NCBI GenBank assembly: GCA_027483285.1
Contig: JAIXUZ010000281.1
Location: 1 to 14,077 of the forward strand
Source of the DNA: Bacteroidota bacterium
GTDB lineage: Bacteria > Bacteroidota > Bacteroidia > CAMBQF01
Length of the DNA: 14,077 nucleotides
Direction: 5' to 3'
Shown here: positions 6,320 through 12,870 of the stretch, one piece after another
Layout: each line of letters opens with the position of its first letter
Numbering within the stretch: position 1 is the stretch's first letter
Made by a program: the position numbers and the translations under genes
Notes under the pieces: generated by a model
Databases searched by the model: none
The model's input: only the letters and a program-made list of their open reading frames with translations
Told to the model about the DNA's origin: nothing

Positions 6320-8194
6320 TTATTTCATCCCCCAGTGATAAGCTATAATTACCATTGCCATGGTGTCTAATTTGCAATATTGCAGCAACTGATATCTTAG
6401 TTCATTTTTCTGAGCTGGGTTTAAGGATTCATCAAATCTGATGCGATAATATGCTCTCATAGCTGCTGTGCCTCCGCTAACAACTTCATCATCCCATTCA
6501 CCTTCATTTAGGCCGCTCGTTAGTGTATCATAAGGGTCTAAAATGCCACCTAAAAACTCATTTGGTAAATAATCCTTGAAGTGCTCGACCTGATGCAAAT
6601 AAACTTGATGACTCCAAACTGCTGGCAATACTTTTTTAATGGAGGTTCTGCCTTTCATGAAAGGGTGAAAATAATGCTCCTGAGTCATTTTATTCATATC
6701 TACTAATCTTCCTTCCTTGTCTCCGTCGCTAGTAATATCGAATAACCAATTTTTAAGGGTCTCATCTTGTATACCGTATATTTCCATCTGATTCATAATG
6801 GTTCTCAATACAGTATTTTCATGAGTTGCCCACATCAATGGTGTTCCTGCTGTTCCGATTTGCCTCATCAATGAGCGGGCAAATTCAAAGTTTGGGAACT
6901 CACTTGAATTAGGAAACATTTCGCCTGTATGAATCCATTGTGAATGAACTGGAGCTGCTCCTGGTGTATCTATAGTATGGCAGCTCCACTGAAAGGCAAT
7001 TAATTCGTAAGGTCGCATCCCCTTATGAAAAGGCAAAGCTCCCGTATATGTTTCAAAATCAATAAAATGCAATGGGTATTTAAGAGAATCGCGGATTGAT
7101 TTCAACTCATTGGATACCCATTCTGTATTGTTCCGTGTATTCTCAATTTGTATAAACTGACGAGTACCGCGTGAGCCCAATTCACCTTTGCTATTTTTCA
7201 ATCGTTCAGGCTCGATATCAAATAGGTTTGTTTTGCCTTCAGCAATAAGTTCATCAAAATAGAATCCTTTGGTATAATGTCCAATAGAACCACCATAATA
7301 CAAATCAAAAATATTTGGTTCAGTATAGGCTAAATCACCCCAGCACTCTTTAAAGCCATTTTGAGCTTTATCTGAAGTATTAAACTCACAAGCCTTGCAA
7401 GCCTTGGATATGCGATAGTCATCGCTAGATATTCCTTTATTTAGTATTCGTATAAAATTACTTGCTTTTTGATTGATATCATTCTGCATTTCCTCTACCG
7501 CTTGAGTTACATCCTGATACTCCAATATGCCTTCATTGGCAAGTCGGTCGATGTACTCTCCTTCGTTGGGTTGTGATTCATATTTAAAAATAACTTCAGG
7601 TTTGTTAAAGGCCGGTATTTGTTGTGCTGGCAATTCCTCATTCTCATTGTCATTCTTGATTTCCTGTTTTTTAACACTAAACCATCCTGCAAGCTCATCA
7701 ATGGTTGTTCGCTTAGCTTTATCGGGCATCAATAGGGAGCATCGAATTTTATGCTCGGGGAAGGCTTCTTTGAGCACAGTGTATTGATAAGCGACATCTT
7801 CTATGTATTTTTTTAGTTTGGCTTTGTCAGGCTGCTCATCTGTGTTATGTGATTTTGCTTTAACTTCAATTAGGTGGAATGAATCACCTTGCTTTACCAA
7901 TATATCTACTCGAACCAATTTTTGTCCCGACACAATGGCGGGTTCAAACAGTACCACGTTTTCATGTTTCAGCAAGGTTTGGGTCTGAGCAATACAATCT
8001 TGGGTGTTTCCTGCTATTTCTATACCATTAGGAAATAGTAGGGTTGCCATTTTGCCTACAATATACCCTCCTTGCGATAACATCTCCATATACTCATTAG
8101 CATCATTAGCTGTTGGGTAGTATGCCTTTTTATAATGTAACTTCTTGGGGCATGTTGTGCCAAGCTGAAAATCAGATTTAGAAAGGTATTTCAT
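6320..8194 (-). CDS. DUF2779 protein: Cas4-like nuclease joined to DEDD exonuclease
   Basis: 624 aa. The N-terminal half resembles Cas4-type PD-(D/E)XK nucleases: CPKKLHYKK around C15, RVDILV with D97, and LIEVKAK with E110 and K112. A later cluster CKAC...C (C266, C269, C284) could join C15 in holding a 4Fe-4S cluster, as in Cas4. The C-terminal half carries an RNase H-like exonuclease pattern: HFIDFET (D379, E381), a THEN segment (457-460), and QYCKLDTMAMV with Y606-x3-D610. The stretch HPFMKGRTSIKKVLPA (510-525) is typical of the DUF2779 family. It is therefore a predicted two-nuclease protein with no known substrate. It is monocistronic on the minus strand, with a palindromic leader. The middle ExoII motif is not canonical. 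Biological role unknown; DNA repair or defence are guesses. Confidence 0.88.
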   Translation of the reverse strand: MKYLSKSDFQLGTTCPKKLHYKKAYYPTANDANEYMEMLSQGGYIVGKMATLLFPNGIEIAGNTQDCIAQTQTLLKHENVVLFEPAIVSGQKLVRVDILVKQGDSFHLIEVKAKSHNTDEQPDKAKLKKYIEDVAYQYTVLKEAFPEHKIRCSLLMPDKAKRTTIDELAGWFSVKKQEIKNDNENEELPAQQIPAFNKPEVIFKYESQPNEGEYIDRLANEGILEYQDVTQAVEEMQNDINQKASNFIRILNKGISSDDYRISKACKACEFNTSDKAQNGFKECWGDLAYTEPNIFDLYYGGSIGHYTKGFYFDELIAEGKTNLFDIEPERLKNSKGELGSRGTRQFIQIENTRNNTEWVSNELKSIRDSLKYPLHFIDFETYTGALPFHKGMRPYELIAFQWSCHTIDTPGAAPVHSQWIHTGEMFPNSSEFPNFEFARSLMRQIGTAGTPLMWATHENTVLRTIMNQMEIYGIQDETLKNWLFDITSDGDKEGRLVDMNKMTQEHYFHPFMKGRTSIKKVLPAVWSHQVYLHQVEHFKDYLPNEFLGGILDPYDTLTSGLNEGEWDDEVVSGGTAAMRAYYRIRFDESLNPAQKNELRYQLLQYCKLDTMAMVIIAYHWGMK

Positions 8195-8213
8195 TGTAAA
8201 TATGGTTTATATT

Positions 8214-8235
8214 TTATTTGCCTAAAGGCAAATAA
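8214..8235. repeat. 22-bp palindrome in the DUF2779 leader
   Basis: TTATTTGCC (8214-8222), spacer TAAA, then GGCAAATAA (8227-8235): 9-bp perfect arms. It lies between the putative -7 box (8248-8255) and the DUF2779 ATG at 8194, so it would be in the first part of the mRNA. It fits a repressor operator or a leader hairpin. Confidence 0.7.
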
Positions 8236-8247
8236 TTAACTTTTGTG

Positions 8248-8255
8248 CAAATGTA
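8248..8255 (-). promoter_or_regulatory. Candidate -7 box for the DUF2779 gene
   Basis: The minus strand reads TACATTTG, an exact TAnnTTTG match, 53 nt before the ATG. The nearest upstream TTTG is 24 nt away, slightly far for a -33 element. Confidence 0.4.
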
Positions 8256-8293
8256 AAAAACCCTACCCCAAGTGATGTACAAATATGCAACTT

Positions 8294-8449
8294 CAACACT
8301 TAATTTTAATAACCTAAAAAGTTTAAATGCTAGATGCATAGGGTTTCCAATAGGTTTCATTCCGATTATTAACAAAACCCTGGTTTTGTTACCTGCCAAA
8401 TCCATAAAAAGCCAATAGCATTTAGGTTATTTTTAATTTTAAAGTGTTG
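8294..8449. repeat. Long imperfect inverted repeat with a nested palindrome
   Basis: The left arm (8294-8331) and right arm (8417-8449) share, in order and inverted, the blocks CAACACTT, ATAACCTAA and TAAATGCT. Small insertions account for the 5-nt length difference. Between them, AACAAAACC (8371-8379) and GGTTTTGTT (8382-8390) form a perfect 9-bp palindrome with a 2-nt spacer. No credible gene lies here. It may be a degenerate miniature mobile element, a structured RNA or a regulatory region of the DUF2779 gene. Confidence 0.55.
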
Positions 8450-8474
8450 ATAATAAAGTTTTAATATTTTCTAT

Positions 8475-8560
8475 TAACGTAAGTTAACGGGCAAAAACGG
8501 CCATTTACGGGGATTTATTTATCGTTACGGCTGGTAACGGGTGTAATTGCGCGATATCGG
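8475..8560. repeat. Phased array of (T/A)ACGG motifs
   Basis: Eight-base units of the form nnWWACGG begin at 8475 (variant ending ACGT), 8485, 8495, 8505, 8523, 8533 and 8553 (variant ATCGG). Intervals are 10, 10, 10, 18, 10 and 20, close to whole helical turns. This is the most GC-containing part of an otherwise AT-rich gap and is not coding. It resembles a multi-site protein-binding array on one DNA face, but no binder is identified. Confidence 0.5.
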
Positions 8561-8637
8561 ATAAATGTTGCAGCAGTTAAACAACCAAAAATCGTAGAAA
8601 TTTTTATAAAAGCCCACAGCCTACAAAACTATATAAA

Positions 8638-8674
8638 TAAAAAGCCCCACAATGAGACATTGTGAGGCTTTTTA
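8638..8674. terminator. Strong bidirectional intrinsic terminator
   Basis: A 7-bp stem (8648-8654 with 8658-8664), one mismatch, then a 9-bp stem (8638-8646 with 8666-8674) closes a 3-nt loop. The outer stem is A-run/T-run, so both strands end in a T tract. It sits 19 nt past the stop of the minus-strand operon ending at 8693. Confidence 0.88.
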
Positions 8675-8692
8675 TACATTGCTGGGCTGAGC

Positions 8693-8884
8693 TTACACTT
8701 TACGCTTAGGCTGTATTACAATATTTCTGGTACGGCCAATTATATAGCCTGCTGCTGCACCTGCTATTAATGCTAAAACTACATAAAAGGCAAAGGTTTT
8801 AATATTAACCGTTTGAGGCGCTACCACATCTGTGGCATATTGTAATGGGGTGCCAAAGGCACTTAAGTTGATTCTAGGGTTCAT
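8693..8884 (-). CDS. Small single-pass membrane protein (63 aa)
   Basis: Not recognised by family. A polar N-terminus (about residues 1-27) precedes one hydrophobic helix, TFAFYVVLALIAGAAAGYIIG, with small-residue GxxxG-like spacing. A basic tail (RTRNIVIQPKRKV) should remain in the cytoplasm by the positive-inside rule. The ATG lies 5 nt after the stop of the zinc-finger gene, so the two are surely co-transcribed, and a strong terminator follows directly. Being last in an operon of mobile-element-type genes, it is probably an accessory island gene; its function is unknown. Confidence 0.65.
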   Translation of the reverse strand: MNPRINLSAFGTPLQYATDVVAPQTVNIKTFAFYVVLALIAGAAAGYIIGRTRNIVIQPKRKV

Positions 8885-8889
8885 TGTAT

Positions 8890-9384
8890 TTATTTTTTAC
8901 GGTTTCTAATTTTTATTCGCTTCTCATCAAGTTGTGTTACCTTGTATGTGCCGAAGAAAAGAGCATAGCACTCTTCAGCCTTTCCAACTAACCGCTCTTT
9001 GTAGGAAAATACGCTAAAGTCTAAGCCGAGAGCTTGTAAGTCGCTAATTTGATAAGCAGTTCCGGCAAATGGCTCTATGATTAGTTTATCTAAAATGGCT
9101 ATGTTTCTCCGTAATATATTTTCCGGCAGAGGCAGCGAGTCTTTATATGCCTGTCTTTCCTTTTCTTCCTTATCTCGCTGGGCCAATTCTGTAAGTATCT
9201 GTTTAGCTGGCCTTCTTATTTCATTGTAATAGGCATCGGCACAATAGTCAGTACAAAATTTTCTGTTTAGGTGGTAGGCATAAAAGGCTTTACCACAACG
9301 AGGGCATTTTTTATCGCGAACCGGCGGTTTAATCGCCAATTCGATCAGTTTCCGTAGCTCGGGATCTGAATATATTGAATCCAT
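8890..9384 (-). CDS. Zinc-finger hypothetical protein of mobile-element type
   Basis: 164 aa. Residues 27-48 hold a C-x2-C...C-x3-C treble-clef-like zinc site (CPRCGKAF, then RKFCTDYCADAYYNE). A charged, helical middle (about 52-85, rich in K/E/Q) follows, then a more compact C-terminal part (VFSYKERLVGKAEECYALFFGTYKVTQ). Similar RKFCsdxCxxxYYN proteins are common beside excisionase-like genes in Bacteroidota integrative elements, usually of unknown role. The gene begins 40 nt after the HTH gene and ends 5 nt before the membrane-protein gene, making a compact three-gene operon. Nucleic-acid binding is likely but inferred. Confidence 0.72.
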   Translation of the reverse strand: MDSIYSDPELRKLIELAIKPPVRDKKCPRCGKAFYAYHLNRKFCTDYCADAYYNEIRRPAKQILTELAQRDKEEKERQAYKDSLPLPENILRRNIAILDKLIIEPFAGTAYQISDLQALGLDFSVFSYKERLVGKAEECYALFFGTYKVTQLDEKRIKIRNRKK

Positions 9385-9424
9385 AAAGTATAGGGGTTTT
9401 ATATAATGGCCTTGAGTATGCCCA

Positions 9425-9721
9425 CTATTTCTTCTTTTTTAATTCGTGTGATGCCAGGTATTCCATCAGGTGCTCGTAACGGTATAGAACCTTGCGACCA
9501 TTTTTTTGCCTGACGAATCCAATATCCTGGTTATTTCGCAGCTGTTGTAGCTTTTTTGTCGAACAGCTTAAGAAACGCGCAGCCTCTGCCTCAGAGTATA
9601 TAGCCTTATTGCTAATGGCTTTGGCGTTTTCAAAAGACTTTACAAGGTTGTCAACTTTATCAATTAATGGCTTTAACAGCCTATTCAGCTCCTCTTGTTT
9701 TATAATAATAATATCGCTCAT
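9425..9721 (-). CDS. Excisionase-like helix-turn-helix protein
   Basis: 98 aa from the ATG at 9719-9721 (MSDIIIIKQEELNRL...). A longer frame reaches 9772, but the inner start has a purine-rich AAAAAAGAG just upstream and a TATTTTTG promoter box at 9752-9759 would lie inside the longer version. A helical N-terminal region (8-38) precedes an HTH_17/MerR-like domain (40-88): IYSEAEAARFLSCSTKKLQQLRN, then a wing with GRKVLYRYEHLMEYL. This architecture is that of the small DNA-binding proteins of Bacteroidota conjugative and integrative elements, some of which act as excisionases (Xis). It could equally be a plain regulator. It supports a mobile origin for 8693-11171. Confidence 0.82.
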   Translation of the reverse strand: MSDIIIIKQEELNRLLKPLIDKVDNLVKSFENAKAISNKAIYSEAEAARFLSCSTKKLQQLRNNQDIGFVRQKNGRKVLYRYEHLMEYLASHELKKKK

Positions 9722-9751
9722 CTCTTTTTTATGTGAGTTAAAATAACACCA

Positions 9752-9759
9752 CAAAAATA
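9752..9759 (-). promoter_or_regulatory. Candidate -7 box for the HTH operon
   Basis: The minus strand reads TATTTTTG, matching TAnnTTTG, 30 nt before the ATG at 9721. It lies in the 154-nt gap after the 308-aa gene. No clear -33 box. Confidence 0.35.
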
Positions 9760-9793
9760 AGCACACAGGCAAGCTTAAATCTCATCTATCCTA

Positions 9794-9850
9794 ATCACAG
9801 TAGTCATTACAGTAATCGCAGTCGCCATCACAGTCACCATTACAGTCGTT
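9794..9850 (-). repeat. Degenerate 12-bp tandem repeat encoding a Cys/Asp-rich tail
   Basis: The minus strand repeats GACTGTAATGGT-like 12-mers about four and a half times. In one frame, open from an ATG at 9973 to a stop at 9791 (60 aa), it reads NDCNGDCDGDCDYCNDYCD. That frame overlaps the 3' end of the 308-aa gene by 98 nt in a different phase. No separate start lies close to the repeat, so it may be a non-coding microsatellite or the end of a short overlapping or frameshift product. Confidence 0.45.
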
Positions 9851-9875
9851 GAAAATTTGCTTTTTTATTTCAAAA

Positions 9876-10802
9876 TCACGATAGCTTAACCTTCTTGGGT
9901 ATCGGGATGATATTTGCCGGGTGAGGTTTTTTTGTTTCGCTAAAATTAGTAAGCAAGTTTTTGAGCTTGTCATCCTTAAACAAGATGAAATTCTGTATTA
10001 ACAGTTTGCCATATTTATGCCTTTGATCATGATTAATGCGGCTATACCTAAAATAAAAGCAGTAAATAAAATAAACAAGCATGCGTTTTTGGCCCCGTAA
10101 AAGGTTTATAGGTATATAACCTCCTTTAGGCTGCGCTCCAAATGCGGCAAAATTTTTATTTAAAAACCGTTCCAAATCAGAAGTTGTCATATATGGCTTG
10201 TTGTTTATATGGTTCTTTTCTATGGTCAATACACTAAAAAATTCATGTATCTGCTCTTTTGTTGCATTGCACTCAATTTGTACTATATCATCAGCCGGGC
10301 CCAGAGGTGCATTTTCAGGTAATTCATCTTGTAGTATTAAATTCGGTATTGCCGGGCTCGCTTCAACATCTTTTTTCGGTATAGGTGGCGCGCCTATAGT
10401 TATCTTGGGTGGCCTTGGGTTTTCCTTGTTAAACTCCACAATCTTTTGCCAATGGTGATAGAGGGGCGATAAAATCACCTGTATTAAAGCCTGATAATAT
10501 TCTACGGAGTAACCATCTTTATCAATTCGGGCTTTTATACAATGCTCTTCCTGTTTACGTTGTTCTTCAAGCAAAAAATTACAAATCTCAACAGGGTCTT
10601 CAATAGCCTTTATCCTAGCCTCTATTGTATTAAAATATCCGTTAAGTTCTGTTTTTGTCGAAAGAGCTGCCTCTTTACTGTATATTCTTAACTCCTTGCT
10701 TATTGAGCCTAAAACTTTAGCTATTTGCTGCGCAAATGCCATATTAGGGTCGGTTGTGACTGGTATAACAAGCCTATGGTTTACGTTGTTTTTACTTTTC
10801 AT
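9876..10802 (-). CDS. Hypothetical protein (308 aa), possible mobile-element regulator
   Basis: Not firmly recognised. The N-terminal half (about 15-135) is helical and charged (IAKVLGSISKELRIYSKEAAL...EICNFLLEEQRKQEEHCIKARI). A Pro-rich linker follows near 150-170 (NPRPPKITIGAPPIPKK). The C-terminal part begins with an ECNATKEQIHEFFSVL...MTTSDLERFLNKNF module and ends in an aromatic, basic helix region (MLVYFIYCFYFRYSRINHDQRHKYGKLL). The C-terminal module faintly resembles RteC-like proteins of Bacteroides conjugative transposons, but I cannot confirm this. It lies upstream of the excisionase-like gene on the same strand. Intact frame, no membrane segment. Confidence 0.65.
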   Translation of the reverse strand: MKSKNNVNHRLVIPVTTDPNMAFAQQIAKVLGSISKELRIYSKEAALSTKTELNGYFNTIEARIKAIEDPVEICNFLLEEQRKQEEHCIKARIDKDGYSVEYYQALIQVILSPLYHHWQKIVEFNKENPRPPKITIGAPPIPKKDVEASPAIPNLILQDELPENAPLGPADDIVQIECNATKEQIHEFFSVLTIEKNHINNKPYMTTSDLERFLNKNFAAFGAQPKGGYIPINLLRGQKRMLVYFIYCFYFRYSRINHDQRHKYGKLLIQNFILFKDDKLKNLLTNFSETKKPHPANIIPIPKKVKLS

Positions 10803-10814
10803 GCGATCAATTAG

Positions 10815-10901
10815 TTATTTTACTGTTGTCTTTTGCATTGTTTCGTTTAAGACCTCTTCAACAAAGCCTGATAAATATGGCTTGGCATAAGAACCTACCA
10901 T
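10815..10901 (-). CDS. Possible 28-aa leader or small ORF
   Basis: An ATG-started frame (MVGSYAKPYLSGFVEEVLNE...) ends 12 nt before the 308-aa gene. It fills almost the whole gap between the integrase-like relic and that gene. No ribosome-binding site is seen. It may be a leader peptide, a fragment of a larger broken gene, or chance. Confidence 0.2.
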   Translation of the reverse strand: MVGSYAKPYLSGFVEEVLNETMQKTTVK

Positions 10902-10910
10902 TAGAATAGC

Positions 10911-11171
10911 TTATACTTTGGTGGGGGTCTTTATTAAACGATTATCCCATTGCCCGGGTAACAATGAGTAGCCACATGCCAAATAATTTGGCCTGCCATC
11001 AGCTGCTATATTAATGGTTATTAGGTGCGTTTGGTAGGGATAAATTATTTGCCTATTAAAAACACGCGGTACTTCTGGTGCAGCCATATTTTGTATTGAA
11101 ATATTTTTTAATACAAATTTAGCTCTGTTGGTGCCAAAAAACTTAGCAGAAGGCCATCGAATTTTTAACAA
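10911..11171 (-). pseudogene. N-terminal relic of a tyrosine recombinase (arm-binding domain)
   Basis: The 86-aa frame from a TTG start at 11171, or 58 aa from the ATG at 11087 (MAAPEVPRVFNRQ), ends in THLITINIAADGRPNYLACGYSLLPGQWDNRLIK. This matches by eye the SAM-like/arm-type DNA-binding start of Bacteroidota phage-type integrases: a short strand, dG+, a strand, then tGxxlxPxQWDxk. The core-binding and catalytic domains (R...HxxR...Y) are absent and the next gene begins about 110 nt on, so this is probably a truncated integrase rather than a whole gene. Its position between tRNA-Asp and an excisionase-like operon supports that. It could still be an unrelated small protein. Confidence 0.45.
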
Positions 11172-11429
11172 ATGTTAATGCTTGTAGGTCGAATGAAGAA
11201 CAAAAGAAATAATATAGAACCTAAGCCTGATTTGGGGTAGGAAAAACACGCTACGCTTATAACAAATTGCCAAAACTGACCTGACCAGGTACCTTGGTTG
11301 AAGATAGCACCCTCTGACCAATCATAAAGCAAGTTTCCGCCCTCAAAATTTTGTATTCAGTTTTAGCAAATTTTATACCGGTTAATGGGGGGTATAAATT
11401 GTCTTTAGGAGTATACCTACACTTCAAAA

Positions 11430-11451
11430 TGTTGTACCTATGTTGTACCTA
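11430..11451. repeat. Exact tandem duplication of an 11-mer
   Basis: TGTTGTACCTA occurs twice head-to-tail (11430-11440, 11441-11451), next to the tRNA-Asp terminator. The period is about one helical turn, so two copies of a protein could bind one face. Confidence 0.7.
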
Positions 11452-11455
11452 CCAC

Positions 11456-11493
11456 TAAAAATCCCCTGCTAACTTGTTGATTAACAGGGGATT
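11456..11493 (-). terminator. Intrinsic terminator of tRNA-Asp
   Basis: AATCCCCTG (11460-11468) pairs perfectly with CAGGGGATT (11485-11493). On the minus strand the hairpin ends in a T run, 15 nt beyond the tRNA 3' end. Confidence 0.88.
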
Positions 11494-11507
11494 GCGAAGT
11501 AAAATTG

Positions 11508-11581
11508 CGGACTGGACGGGACTCGAACCCGCGACCTCCGCCGTGACAGGGCGGCATTCTAACCAGCTGAACTACCAATCC
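11508..11581 (-). tRNA. tRNA-Asp (anticodon GTC)
   Basis: 74 nt on the minus strand. The acceptor stem GGATTGG/CCAGTCC pairs with one G-T wobble; the discriminator is G and CCA is not encoded. The D arm reads GTTCAGCTGGTTAGAAT. The anticodon stem GCCGC/GGCGG encloses the anticodon GTC. The T arm carries GGTTCGAGTCC. All parts look functional. The 3' end faces the small mobile-type genes, the usual side for islands that integrate into tRNA genes. Confidence 0.96.
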
Positions 11582-11649
11582 GTCTTAACACATTACTGTG
11601 TCAATAGGGGTGCAAAAGTAAAACTTCTTTTTAAATCTGCAATAAAATT

Positions 11650-12582
11650 TTAAAACATTTTTTCTCTTTTCAATAAATAAGGCATCAAAACCTGCCTGAA
11701 ACCCTCGTTAATGTCGGCTTCTACGTAATCTATCTTGTATTGGCCGCAACGCAGCTTTAGCTCGCCTTTAAACTCAGCCATACGGCCTTTGTATTGGGCT
11801 TTAACCTCGGCCGGCAGCACTTTCAGCTGTTCACCCGTCTCCATGTCAATAAACTTGTATGGGCGGTTCTCAAAGTCAAAATCCAGCTCGCGGCGCTTAT
11901 CCGTAACATGAAAGAGCACCACCTCGTGCTTATTATGCTTAAGGTGAAGCAGGGCGTTAAACACCTCGTCGGCGGTGGCACTGTCCAGCATATCAGAGAA
12001 TATAATCACCAACGACCGTTTATGGATATTCTCAGCCACCTCGTGCAGGGCTGCCGCGGCTGATGTCGACTTTAGCTGGCCCTCGGGAGGCGTTTGCAGC
12101 AACTTCTCCATCTCAGCATAAATCATGCTGTGGTGCACCCCGCTCGATTTTGCCTGGGCATGAAAAGCCACATCGTTGGCAAAAACACTCAAACCCACGG
12201 CATCGCGCTGGCGCTTAAGCAGCTGCGTAATAGCCGCCGCGGCGTATACCGAGAAGGTAATCTTATTGTCGGGCATACCCTTTTGCCCCTTCTCCTGCAT
12301 GGGGAAGTACATAGAGCTTGACCCATCAATCACCAGCTGGCAACGCAAGTTAGTCTCCTCCTCGTACCGCTTAACAAAAAGCTTGTCGGTGCGGCCAAAC
12401 AGTTTCCAGTCTATATGGCGGGTACTCTCGCCACTGTTATATATGCGGTGCTCGGCAAACTCTACCGAGAAACCATGAAAAGGACTCTTATGCAAACCCG
12501 TTATAAACCCCTCTACCACCTGGCGGGCAATAAACTCCAGACTTCCAAACTGCCTTAACTCATCTAATTTTAATTCGGCCAT
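11650..12582 (-). CDS. DUF58 domain protein (vWA-like, MoxR-associated type)
   Basis: 310 aa, a typical length. The DUF58 signature R55-H-I-D58-W59 with YNSGES before it and KRYEEE after it leads into a von Willebrand A-like domain with the MIDAS start D86-G-S-S-S90-M. Further vWA elements follow (AVGLSVFAND near 128-137, SLVIIFSDMLDS near 190-201). In Bacteroidota such genes usually sit beside a MoxR AAA+ ATPase and Bat proteins and are thought to act in cofactor or complex assembly, with a cytoplasmic product; no partner gene is in view here. It is visibly more GC-rich than its neighbours, consistent with a native core gene. It is intact and starts at the ATG at 12580-12582. Confidence 0.93.
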   Translation of the reverse strand: MAELKLDELRQFGSLEFIARQVVEGFITGLHKSPFHGFSVEFAEHRIYNSGESTRHIDWKLFGRTDKLFVKRYEEETNLRCQLVIDGSSSMYFPMQEKGQKGMPDNKITFSVYAAAAITQLLKRQRDAVGLSVFANDVAFHAQAKSSGVHHSMIYAEMEKLLQTPPEGQLKSTSAAAALHEVAENIHKRSLVIIFSDMLDSATADEVFNALLHLKHNKHEVVLFHVTDKRRELDFDFENRPYKFIDMETGEQLKVLPAEVKAQYKGRMAEFKGELKLRCGQYKIDYVEADINEGFRQVLMPYLLKREKMF

Positions 12583-12782
12583 AGCTATTCCAACGCTGCT
12601 TTAGGGTAATTGTTACTTACAGCACAAACTTAATGCTTTAGAAGATAGGTTACAGGGTACAGTGTGCAGAAAATTCTCAACCCACCCAAACCCCTTGCGG
12701 CTGAAAGCTACGCTGTTGTAATAAAATTTAACGTTTTGCAACGCTCACCACACGCCACTAAGCACTCGCCAATTTAAGAATA

Positions 12783-12814
12783 CAAAGTTACGATACAGGC
12801 AGGGGGTGTGTCAA
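12783..12814 (-). promoter_or_regulatory. Candidate promoter for the DUF58 gene
   Basis: On the minus strand a TTG (12812-12814) stands 21 nt before TAACTTTG (12783-12790), a good TAnnTTTG box. It would give a leader of about 190 nt before the ATG, which is long, so another start site nearer the gene may exist. Confidence 0.35.
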
Positions 12815-12870
12815 GAAGGCCTTATAAAAGAAATACATTTTTTATATTTACAGATTAATTACAATTCTAA

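Larger units (their letters stand above)
11172..11507. other. Intergenic region beside tRNA-Asp, possible attachment region
   Basis: No gene seen. It contains an inverted pair TTTATACC (11372-11379) / GGTATAAA (11391-11398), a further TATACC at 11412-11417, an 11-bp tandem duplication, and the tRNA terminator. Such clustered short repeats beside a tRNA 3' end and an integrase relic are what an old attachment region might look like. No duplicate of the tRNA 3' end was found elsewhere in the window. Confidence 0.35.

Noticed and set aside
4601..8255. Shared TTACATTTG upstream of the WYL, DUF262 and DUF2779 genes as a common operator
   Set aside because: The 9-mer is largely the ordinary TAnnTTTG -7 promoter box, so sharing it needs no special regulator.
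8214..8405. 63-aa minus-strand frame upstream of the DUF2779 gene
   Set aside because: It runs through the inverted repeats and palindromes, has no recognisable features and ends inside the likely promoter/leader of the next gene.
8475..8560. CRISPR array
   Set aside because: Units are only about 6-8 bp with spacing near 10 bp. There are no 25-40-bp repeats with unique spacers anywhere in the window, and no cas1/cas2.
11794..12478. Plus-strand frames of 75-100 aa across the DUF58 gene
   Set aside because: Antisense to an intact, GC-richer gene with clear DUF58 and MIDAS motifs; GC-rich DNA leaves long chance frames.
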